Below, piece after piece: positions 33,231-43,207 of a stretch of DNA of 64,000 nt; the first letter of the stretch is position 1, and each line of letters opens with the position of its first letter. The notes under the pieces were generated by a model that saw only the letters and a list, made by a program, of their open reading frames with translations, did not search any database and had not been told where the DNA came from. Position numbers and translations under genes: made by a program. Source of the stretch: Isoetes taiwanensis (Eukaryota; Streptophyta; Lycopodiopsida; Isoetales; Isoetaceae); contig JAJEKV010000193.1 in NCBI GenBank assembly GCA_021234155.1, forward strand, positions 126,001-190,000, read 5' to 3'.

Positions 33231-35291
33231 TTATGCTCTTTATCTACATGAGCGAGGGTCTGCCCTTTAGGGATAATTTATATGCACCCTAAATTCACCA
33301 TCGGCCTTGTTTTGCCCGTGCAAAAATAGAAAGCTCTATAACACTCGCAAAGAAATGGCTTGCAATTTTTGTGACAGCACGATGACATGCACGATGACAG
33401 CATGCAAATAGCCCCTTGGGGGCAAACCCAAAAATCTAGACCTTCGAAACATCGCTTTCCTCCACGGGCGACCCAAAAATTGCTCCACGTTGTCTATGTG
33501 GTATAACACCAAAATCGCATTGCCAATTCAAAAACTTTCAGAGAAACGAATTGGAGAATTGAATTCAGTGTCCCATAAACTGAAAAAATAAGGGGCTTGA
33601 AATTTCGCCCCCAAACGACCTGTTTTTTTTAGATCGAAACTTGAAGTCGATTGCCAGTCGATTTGCCCCTCCCTGCGATGCTTCCTTGCAATGCTCACCT
33701 TCCCCTGCGAAGCGGCGCCGCCAAAGAACACTTGCCAGAAATCTCCCGGAAAAATTACCAGGGGCAAAATTTCAAGCCCCCTGTCTTTTTGCCCATAGGT
33801 ATGCATTTTGCTTGTGGGTTTTGCTTGGATCGCATTATTTCAGCTACATTTTCAGCTCTGAATTTTCAGGGAATCTGACAAGATTCTTGATGCATATGAA
33901 AAGGGAGAGAAGTTTTATCTTTACACTGGAAGGGGTCCATCTTCAGACGCCTTGCATTTAGGTCATTTAGTGCCCTTCATGTTTACAAAGTACATATATC
34001 TGAATCAAACATATGCTAAGTCGACAGTATTTAAATAGGAATGGGTTGCTCCAATGCCAAATTAATGGAGTTTGATTAGGTTTCTAATTGTTATAATGTG
34101 ATGAGAGGGTGAGAGTTTTGTTGCCAGTTCATTTTTTCATTGGCATTGTTGTTGAGATCAAGAAAACTACAGAATTTACTACTCATTGAAGTGGCATTTA
34201 TCTGTCAATGTAATTACAGTAGCAGATATGTTTATGAATTTAATGATCAGGACCTGAGGTAGTCTCAATGTAATTACGGTAGCAGAAATAAAATGCTCAG
34301 GACCCGAGGTAGTCAACACGTAATACTTCAATGCTCAACATGTAATACTACGCAAGGCCCTTTACAATTTACAACCAGTTCTGCTAGAATTACTGAGTGA
34401 CACATTATGCAATTTTGTTCATGGACCTATATTTTTAAAGAGCCTCTTTGGATGCATTGGACACCAGAGAATCCTTGTCTCTATAAAGGCAAACACTTGG
34501 TCTTGCCTTTGATCACAATGAAGTGTTCCATCAAGGACTTCAGGCGGGGAAAAAGACTAGCAAGTTTATGACCTTTTGAGTTACACCTGCATCACCATTA
34601 TCATCATATGAGGAAGGCCAACTAATCTCAACCCAAGCTAAGTATGATAGCACAAGGTTTGAGAACAGTATATGGGAGCCAATGGGTTGATAAAAGAAAT
34701 TCAATAAGTTGGAGATAAAATGGTTATTCAGCAAAACCCCATATGGGTGAAGGATCCATGGAATGCATCATCGGCAATTGTTCGAATTTCTCTCTAGAGT
34801 TCATCGTAAAGTTAGAACATTGGAATAGACAATGCTTTTTGGAACAGCATCAATTGACAATAATTTACAAAGTAAAGACATTATCGAACAACAAAGATCA
34901 AGACCTTGTAAGGAGCTCTGCTGGATTGTATTCACAGAAGGCTTCCACACCGCAGGATAAAACAGAGTAAAAACAATCCTCTCTGTTGGTCATGATGTAC
35001 ATCATATCAGCATGAGAAAGACAGTGAAGTCAATAGGCTATTTCAAATACGTGACAGAGAGCTTTTAGGAACAGGAGAAAGATTTAAGGCACTCTTCCTG
35101 CAAATAATTCTGGAAGAGGATTACAGAAGGCATGTTTAAGCAATGAGCTTTGAAACTGGGTCCTGATGCGATTTTATCAAATAGTGCTTTGCTGGACTGT
35201 ACTCGCAGAAATAGGTTTCATGATATTATACTATGTGAAATGGAGAAACAGACAAATCAAAGCTACTTCAGCTCTTTTTACATGAAAAAGA
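33231..35291. other. Unassigned sequence, no gene recognised
   Basis: Short overlapping open frames at 33528-33961 on both strands share no recognisable motif. The segment ccccttgggggcaaaccc near 33411 belongs to a dispersed motif also seen at 38196, 52989 and 53781. Around 34200-34330 a tcaatgtaattacggtagcag phrase is duplicated within about 80 bp. Otherwise nothing. Confidence 0.4.
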
Positions 35292-35738
35292 ATGCCAGGA
35301 AGCCGCATTTGCAATTCCATGTCAATGCATGAGAAAGCAGGGTGTATTAGAAAGCTCAATCTGGTCAACTATCTGAGGACATGCCAAGATGGTATGGAAA
35401 ATGCTCAGGGGCATCAGTTCCTATGCATCATTCAAGATTTCATCAGGGCTGCTGTTGAAGCTGCACATGATTTCCTCAATGTTCAGTCTGAGGTTCTTGC
35501 TCAGTTCGCTGAAAAGATGGATAAAGGATCATCAAAAAAATTATCAGAGGACCACCAATGTCAAAAAAGGGCAAACAAAGTCCTAGAAGACTTTTCAGCC
35601 ATGATTGACGACAAGTCTAATAAAAAGGAAAAACACTTAAGTAGAGAAGAAGCTTGTGAAAGGCCTAAATTGCCTCAAAAGGACAACTTTTATGAAAGGG
35701 AGAGGGACTACTTTGTAGTTGATGAAAAGTTGATATAA
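35292..35738 (+). CDS. Hypothetical protein, 148 aa
   Basis: The frame opens at an ATG-like start near 35292 and runs 148 codons. The middle (FIRAAVEAAHDFLNVQSEVLA) looks alpha-helical. The C-terminal half is Lys/Glu-rich (KKLSEDHQCQKRANKVLEDF). No domain is recognised and no neighbouring gene helps. It could be an exon, part of an unrecognised retroelement ending at the LTR-like start at 36230, or chance. Confidence 0.25.
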   Translation: MPGSRICNSMSMHEKAGCIRKLNLVNYLRTCQDGMENAQGHQFLCIIQDFIRAAVEAAHDFLNVQSEVLAQFAEKMDKGSSKKLSEDHQCQKRANKVLEDFSAMIDDKSNKKEKHLSREEACERPKLPQKDNFYERERDYFVVDEKLI

Positions 35739-36229
35739 AATGGAAGTCCAACTTGTACGTTATATTTTCTCCCTTTTTGGATGAGTCGGACACTGGTTTG
35801 GACCATTTCTGATCGTTTCTGATCGTTGAGAGACATACTCAGGCATCTTCTACAGTTTGAACATAATTAAAAACCTCATGATGACCACTTGAAAATGATA
35901 CCCATTGGCCCAATTATGATTCCTTACCATCAAGTGATTTTGGGTGTGATCAATTATAAAACCAAATCTATTTCCCCTCTTGTTAATATGTGATATTCAA
36001 CTCCTATCTTATCTTTGACTAGGGAGCTATTAATCTAGAATTTTCATCGATCATTATCAATACATAATATAATAAAGAGGGCATTCATGAATGGGGAAAG
36101 ATTAACATGCAGAATACACAATCGAGAACAACCAAGATGGTAGGTCATGACTTGGTCTTGGACACCATGGGATGGTGTGGTCTATGGTTTGTGATGCTCA
36201 AGGACGAGCATAATTCTAGTGGGAGAGAT
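35739..36229. other. Non-coding, ends in a polypurine-like tract
   Basis: No gene is seen. The last bases, ctagtgggagagat, form a polypurine-like tract directly before a TGTAACGG LTR-type start, so this may be the tail of an unrecognised LTR element. tttctgatcg is tandemly doubled near 35805-35825. Confidence 0.35.
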
Positions 36230-36390
36230 TGTAACGGACCCATGGGAGACTGCTCAAGTGGATCTTGGTGTCGCGTTCCCGAGACACCGGTATAAATGGG
36301 TAGAAGCGACTACTCATAAATATCTAGACAGTTTTGCCCAGTTGGTTAAAGGCATGTCGGTTAGAAACATTGCATTTGGTATCAGAGCCA
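36230..36390 (+). mobile_element. Very short LTR (145 bp) with adjacent primer-binding site
   Basis: TGTAACGG at 36230 and ...ATTGCA at 36374 bound a 145-bp segment with a TATA-like gtataaatg near 36290. It is followed after two bases by TGGTATCAGAGCCA (36377-36390), matching initiator Met-tRNA. The LTR size is in the range of TRIM elements. No second copy of this LTR is seen nearby. Confidence 0.5.
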
Positions 36391-36539
36391 AGTTGGATCT
36401 TTGGCTGTTGACATTGATTTACAAATTACAGAAACAATTGGAGATGATATTCTCATGTGGAAGAACAACATCTAAAGGCTTCGAGGTTAGCAAGAAGGCG
36501 ATAAGGGAAGCAAATTTTTGACGATGTTGACGGTAAAGT

Positions 36540-37370
36540 TTTTCTTATGACGTTCAATAAGATGATTGGTAGAGTAAGTTGCCATACAATGAAGTTTTGA
36601 GATGATCTATGTTGGATCCGAGACTATAATGACCCATGAGGACGTGTAAAATTTTAGAAGAGGAGACTGTAACGGTCCTGGGCACTTGATGGGCCATACT
36701 TATTTATTACTTACTTATGTATCATGCTTGACATGCATACAATCTAGGTCTCATATAAGCAAGGGTTTTACCTTTTATTAGAAATAGATTTTTGGAGGTT
36801 GTGCTAATTAAAGAGAATATTTGGAAAAGCTTTTTGGAAACTTTGAGGCTTTTTAAGAGCAAACTCTTGCATAGGAGAGAGAGCTTTTTGGAGAGCAAGT
36901 TTTTGCAGAGAAGGATTGGATTGGAGACATCGAGCATGCAAGGCCTTGGAGATCGCATGAAGATCGGCATCAAGTGTTTTCTTTCATGTGGGGTTTTTCA
37001 CCGATCTATTTGTGATTTCATAAGCTATGATCAGATTGAAGCATGTTATTAAATTGAATTGAAAAGAGGATCAAAGGTTAAGTTTCCTATGACATAATAG
37101 TATTTGTATATAAGCTTTTGAGGTATGGCTGAGATACTTGGAAGGAAGAGAAGAAGCATGAATCTTGTGGGGAACATGCTGAATTTGGGCTGGATGTGGT
37201 TGAAATTGCAGGGAAAGGGCTGATTTGAGGTCAAATTGGTCGTGAATATGAACAATCGATGCCTTGAGAATCTTCTTCGATGATACCGAATTTGGAACAA
37301 CTTGCTTTTTGTTGGTTATATTTGCTCTTGTTTTATTTGTGTCTTTTTTTCATTGTCTTGTTAACAGATT
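36540..37370 (+). mobile_element. 3' end of a family A-like chromovirus with start of its LTR
   Basis: cccatgaggacgtg...agaagaggagac|TGTAACGG at 36630-36675 mirrors the family A pol end plus polypurine tract (cccatgaggacatggg...gaaggggagaa|TGTAACG). This is therefore the last codons of a related pol, its polypurine tract and a 3' LTR starting at 36668. The LTR has a TATA-like catataagc near 36752. Its end is uncertain; ttgttaaca near 37362 is one candidate. The body of the element is missing. Confidence 0.45.
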
Positions 37371-38640
37371 GATATTTAAGTGTAAATGAATGTATAAGGA
37401 GTCCAAAGGGAAACAAGGTGCTGCGCACGGAGGGTCCCTCCAGTGGCCCGAGAGTGTGTTTTTTATGTTTATTGTTTGGTCGTTTCATGTTGAATTTTCT
37501 TTGTTTAATGTCGAGCCTTATTAATGTATAAACGCAGGAATTCGTTTTCTTCGCCCAAAAGTTCTTTTATTTATTTCATAAATTGTGGAGGTTAATTCAC
37601 ACAACTGAGGAGGAAGGGGAAAGCATTGATAACTTCACCCAAAACTAGGCCTTCATCAATAGGTCTTGCCTTAAAACTGACTCAAGGAATCTTGCAACCC
37701 CCACTTCGCCTACACCAAATAATCTAAGAAGCTTCAAAACAAAATACCCAGTTTGCACAATTCTTGTAACTTTACCTGTGAAAGCACACTTCACCAGAGG
37801 TTGGACTCCAAGATATTATGAAAAGGAGCCGACTCCACTGGCTCATGCTCTGCTGCAAAATGCACTGCTTAAAGAAGAAAATCGTAGTGTTCACCTTGAG
37901 GTTCTGAATCTAGCAAATGTACACCTTTAGTTCACGATGAAGGATGCGATTTAAATGGAGATAATCAAGAGCCAGCAACAACTGGGCAAACCACTTGCAC
38001 AATTTCTACCAGAAATGCATTTTCACGTATCAATAATTGATATATGTCTTTTGTTATTGAGGACTATAAGCTTTTATGATAATCAGGGACCGCCAGCTTA
38101 CACACGATAGCAAGTTTGGAGTAGTTTATGCATATTCTGGGTACATATATTGGCATATACTTAGAATATACCACAAACCCCGCATGATCAGAGGTTTGCC
38201 CCCTTAGGGGCAACCCAAAAACATGTTAGCGGCCATAAATTTCTTCTTGCTAATAATTTTTACGTCCAGTGACCATATGGACGTTTGGCTTGTGCAAGCT
38301 TACCGTTGTTTAAGCATATACGTTGCTTCTAGCCCTCACTGCTTGCAGTATGAAATGACGCATGAGCGGTCTAGCTACCGCAGGCCTAATTATTTCTCTT
38401 CAGATCTGGTAATATGTTTCGGTCCATAGAAGAAATAGCCACCAAGACTGCAAGAAATTCTTTTAGAAGCTGCTACAAAAATTCAACGAACTACTTGTTC
38501 AGCAAAGAATATGATTTATACAACTGCACCAACAAGGGCAACCCAAACACTTTAGTTGTTGGAATCGGCAAAGGTTACATCTTCCATTTTTTTAACAATT
38601 GTTTGCAAATTGGGAGGCAAAACAAGTTTATTGCGATTCT
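37371..38640. other. Unassigned sequence with a dispersed palindromic motif
   Basis: No gene is recognised. tttgcccccttaggggcaacccaaaaa at 38192-38218 is a near-palindrome that recurs with the preceding atatgc-type phrase at 52920-53010 and 53715-53805. Short open frames at 38223-38429 and 38414-38794 have no recognisable domain. Confidence 0.4.
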
Positions 38641-38732
38641 CTATGAAAGAAGAAATAGCAGAAGGTGCCACAAATCTGCAACTACAATGGCAAAGCAACA
38701 AGACATGAAAGAGCATAAAAATGGAAGCCTAG

Positions 38733-39124
38733 ATATTCTTGAGGGGACTCGTACCTCCATCAAGAACAAAAAGGCCCCCAAAAAAATACAATGAATCCTG
38801 CTCTCACTGACAAGGAATCGAGCCCTCAAACTAGGGCCCCTAAACCTTAGGACAAGCCCCCTTAACCCAACAAGGCAGAGAGGACATAATGAAAAATAAA
38901 CCACTAGGGGAAAGGAAGAAAATAGCTAGGGGGGACTCTTACCTCCACCTAGACCAATAAATACATGTCAAAAAAACCCCTAGGGTCCAAAGGGCTAGAC
39001 CAGGCGGAAACCTAACCTTGTTTACTAGGGAAATTAATCCAAAGGGAATTTTGAAAAAAAAGGCTAGGGGGGACTCGTACCTCCACCTTAGCCAAGAGGT
39101 TACAACAACATCCCCTAAGGACAA
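38733..39124 (-). repeat. Three SINE-like segments with tRNA box-B motifs
   Basis: On the minus strand, gaggtacgagtcc (39075 region), gaggtaagagtcc (38942 region) and gaggtacgagtcc (38750 region) recur. Another stretch near 38810-38880 reads ttgttgggttaaggggg...ggctcgattcc, resembling box A and box B of a tRNA-derived SINE. The family is not identified. Copies are degenerate. Confidence 0.35.
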
Positions 39125-39450
39125 AGAAAAGACATCTAAAGGAAACCTAACCTCGATTAAAGGCGGAAACCTTACTTTTTAAAGTGTTAACACCAATAAA
39201 GTGGGAGGGAAGAGGACTCAACGGACAAATTAAAAACTTAGGTAGACACGTGGGATTTGCCAGAATGACTATCCCCACCTACCTCTGGCCATACAAAATA
39301 ATCACGACAGGCAGGCTGGCAGTACGATTCTGAGCACTGTCGCATTCCGACCGTCCGGGAAAAGTTTGATCCTGGCACCTTTAGCATTTTCTTTCCCTTT
39401 AGCTGAGAGGCCATGGCCATGGCGACCATTCCATTCCGGCATGGTGAAAC

Positions 39451-41114
39451 TGTGACGTCCCCTACTCGTATACGGTGCACTCACCGTATACAAACATGAG
39501 TTCATCCCCCATACCAGCTCCATGCCGATACAGGGCCCTCCACATGACACTGCAACCGTGACGGGTTCCAGTGGGAAGAGTGAAGGGGTCATTTTACCCC
39601 GTCTCCCTCAGGGCCTACCTAGCTGCGGAAGCGTAAACATACATGTCAGTATACAAAGCATCATATATCCACCTCTAGGGTGGTATATCACATCTGCATA
39701 GACAACGATCAGCACAATGCATATGGGGAATCCTACCCAAGGCTCAGACTCAAAGGGACGACTGACGGCTTGGGTCTCCAGAGTTCTTTGCAGACAGAAT
39801 CATGACAATGGATTGGGCTGGCATAAGAACATGGCATTGGGTTGTCCACTCCATCCGCCCCTCCTGTGCACACTTTGCAGAGTAGGCTGAAAAGTGTCGG
39901 GACCTGACTGTAGCCCGCCGTGTGCGTAGCCAAAGGGGCTATTCCTGGGTTGCATCTCCCCAGTCCCGATGGGGCAGGTAGGGATCACTCCCTCCAGAGA
40001 TCTACATGCTGACTCAAGGTGACTAGAGGGCCACTGCCCGTATTCGACTTGAACCCAATGGAAAGTGTTCACCACTTCACGGGTGTCGAGCCCATGCCTT
40101 ACCCACACTCAGTGGTAAGCCATTAGACCTAATCACAATGATCCCCGGTAGCACTAACACACCATAGGGATCGTTCAAGAGTCAGAACACGAACCTCCTT
40201 CTAAGCCAGTCTGGCCCCTTCACCCACAACCAGGTGTGGTTCTTGTGCACAGGCCGAATCTATAGTGTGCTAGAGGGCTAATCTAGAAGCATCTACTACC
40301 AAGCTTTAGGTCTCTACCCCCCTTCCCAATACAAGGAGTTCATAGAGATACATCATCCATATACATCACAGAAGAACTAAAGAACTAGATCTAATCTATA
40401 TCATAGAGTTAGGTTCTTTAGTTAGAGTCTGCTATCTAGAGATCTAGAGGGCTGCTATGGGCAATTTAATAGGCTAAACCTACTGATTCAATGACTAAAA
40501 GATGGTTTAAGCTATTAAATTGCCTAAATACCTGATCCTTGAGTGGCTCCTCGACTGAAGTTGACCATCTTGGCGGAATGCTCGAATCAAGGAAAACTAA
40601 TGGTGCAATTCTTTCGGACCCAGTGCGGGAGGCGGTTTTGGCTCTTGGGGCAGCCAAAACAGAGTTCTAAAACCCTAGAAACGAAAAATGGGCAAGTTAG
40701 GGTTTCCCCTCCTAAATAGACAAGGGGTTGGCTAGGGTTTCCAATTATCCCCTTTAGGCATGTGGGATAATTGGGAATGGGCCCACTTGCCTTTAATGGC
40801 TATGTGGCAAAATGTGCCCACATGGAAAGGTGTGCCCACATTAATGTGCATATTGGTAAATGTGCACATTAATTGCACACTTGGGTATGGCCCACTTGGC
40901 ATAACGTGTCCACATGGGAAAATGTGCACCTAGATAAATGTGCACATGGTTAAATGTGCACATTAATAAATGCACACTCCTTGCAAGTTGCCCCCTAGGG
41001 GCTACCCACCGGCTACATCGGCAAGATACACGCCGGGTGGGGGTGGCGTGCGGTGATTTAGGCGATGCGGTGATAATCCCCGGACCGTATCTTTGTCTTT
41101 GGCCGAACGTCACA
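39451..41114 (-). mobile_element. 3' LTR of the H3-carrying chromovirus (1664 bp)
   Basis: It runs TGTGACGT to ACGTCACA and is collinear with 49933-51846 minus the hAT insert. It retains the uninterrupted cttcaccc site (40218-40225) that is duplicated around the hAT element in the other LTR. The last 110 bp on the right (U3 edge, about 41005-41114) differ strongly from the partner LTR; small clusters of differences also lie at 40548-40640. Short open frames inside are not conserved proteins. Confidence 0.9.
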
Positions 41115-41168
41115 TTCTCCCCACCTTGAAATGATGATGTCCGGCATCATCGGGGTCTCCCCACCTTG
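41115..41168 (-). other. Two polypurine tracts
   Basis: On the minus strand, caaggtggggagaa (41115-41128) abuts the 3' LTR and is the expected plus-strand primer. A second caaggtggggaga lies 41 bp upstream (41156-41168), separated by an inverted ccggcatcat/atgatgatgtccgg-like segment. The second copy may be a duplicated or accessory tract. Confidence 0.65.
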
Positions 41169-41992
41169 GGATCTTCCTAACCTCGCAATCAACCCGACAC
41201 GTCGATCGATATACTACTATAATACTTACACATTTATTAAGATTACCTTAAGGTAATATTTTTGGAACATTATTACACCATTAACTTATGAAATAACTTA
41301 TCAATTCTTAACATCATTAAAACAAGTTACTCAATAATTCACTTATCACGACAATTTAGTTTATCAAAATTTTAAATTAACGTTCGAGGTACTCCTCATT
41401 CCTTGCAACACATTCTAACAAAATTTGTGTTGCAAGTCTTCGTAGCTCGACCTCCTTGCCCTCCGGAGCGCTCTATTGGCCTGCAGGTCGACACTACGTT
41501 AGTACCATTTAATTATTAATAAAATTTTGGTTATATGGTGACCACCCCACCTATCTACATGGATGCATGGCTAATCTCCCGGCGTAGGAAGAGGATGAAT
41601 CTTCCATAATGGCCGTGGAGACAGCGTCCTATTATGCCTATATGCCTCTCATGCCTACACCTCTAGTTGCCCAAATAATTGGAGGATATCCTTCCGCATG
41701 GGGGGCGTGAAGGATAGATTCCTCCTATCAAAACATATATGGGGCTAAAGGTGCCTTTCCTATCAATGCATTCCTCAATGACCTCCTTTCTCTCGAGGTC
41801 GTCTACTTCCGTGGGACGGAAGTAGACTTTCTAATCTACCTTCCACTCATCCAAGCGGAAACGCGGTCATGCCTACATTGACATTACACCACGCCCTAGA
41901 GATCACCGTAGTGGTCTCATCATCGGTAACAACGCATGCAACTCATGCCTGGCATAGGTTGCATGCGTAGATTAATCTTAACTACACAATGA
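41169..41992 (-). other. 3' untranslated spacer between pol and polypurine tract
   Basis: About 820 bp without a supported ORF. It contains cttccgtgggacggaagtag (41805-41825), a short inverted repeat, and gcatgcaactcatgcctggcataggttgcatgcg (41934-41967), whose ends form a gcatgcaac/gttgcatgc stem. No accessory gene is recognised. Confidence 0.5.
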
Positions 41993-43207
41993 TTAATCTA
42001 CACAAATCGACATGCCTGAGCCGATTTCTTCGGAGATGACCTTGCCATCCCATTGCTCCATGAATTGTGGGTACTTCTTTACTAGATCTTTCTTAAGTAC
42101 CCACGTCGCGTCTTCCACTGGCAAGTGTTTCCACTTGACCAAATACTGGAGAAACTCTGATCTCCTTGTTTTCTTGAAAGCTTTATCAAGAATCAATTCT
42201 GGAACTATTTCCAGCTGCTCCTCCGTCATTTCCAACAACGTTGGAGTGTCCAAGACTTCGTCTGGATTTGGAGTATGCTTCTTCAACAAACTCACGTGGA
42301 AGACCTTATGAATCTTTAGGTGTGCTGGTAGATCCAATCTGTAGGATTGATTACCTACTCTCTGGACTATTCTGAAAGGTCCAGCCCACCTTGGAGCAAG
42401 CTTCTTACAATTCTCGATTCTGAGCTTTGCCTGCTTCACTTTGACCTTCAGCCACACATCGTCGCCGACTTGAAACTCCCTGACTGTTCGATGCTTATCG
42501 GCGATGCTCTTCTGTCGACTCCTTGCTGCTAGGAGATACCCTCGAACTTCTTCCACGAGTTGCTGCATGTCGGCCAACATCTCGCAGCAAACTTCCACTT
42601 TTGACACGGATTGTGCCAAGTGTCCGAGTTAGGCATTGATAGCCGTGAATTGATCATAAACGGCGACATTTGGGATGATTCCCGCTTGGTGCTATTGTAT
42701 GCAAACTCCACCAAGTGAATAAATTCTTCCCACATACCTTGCTTATTCCGCACATAGTTTCAGTAGCATGTCCTCCAAAATCTGTTGGTCCGCTCCCGTT
42801 TGGCCATCCGTCTGGAGGATGATATGCCGCGCTCATGGATAGCTTCGCCTGCAATGGTCGCCAAAGAGGTCTTGCCAAAGGCACTCATAAACTTCGGATC
42901 CTCGTCGGAGATCTCCCTTGGCATGCCGTGAAGCCCGAAGATCTCTTTGGTGAAGAGCTTTCTTTGTATCCATAGCGATGTCGTGGTCACCGCAAGGCAC
43001 AAAATGTGCCATCTTCGACAACTTGTCGACCACTACCATCAAGGCATCCTTCCCTCGTCTTGTCCTTGGAAGCCCTGTTATAAAATCCATGCTGATTACT
43101 TCCCACTTAGCGTTTGGCACCGCTAATGGCTCTAATGCCCCGAATTCTCGCTTTCTGCCTTTGTCTCGACATAGCCGACATTCTCGATGTATCGAGCTAC
43201 ACCTTCT
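41993..43207 (-). pseudogene. Integrase core and chromodomain, frameshifted
   Basis: The gag-pol frame stops at 43208, within the integrase zinc-binding region. Further integrase follows in other frames: WEVISMDFITGLPRTRRGKDAL (42980-43110), a shifted AYHPPDGWPNGSG, and an open frame 41993-42619. That frame ends in the chromodomain RRSEFLQYLVKWKHLPVEDATW (about 42095-42160). Chromodomains in this position direct integration to heterochromatin in other chromoviruses. At least three frame breaks lie in 42600-43210. Confidence 0.85.

Noticed and set aside
33528-33961. Overlapping open frames on both strands
   Set aside because: No motif, no neighbours and no conservation evidence; each strand's frame mirrors the other.
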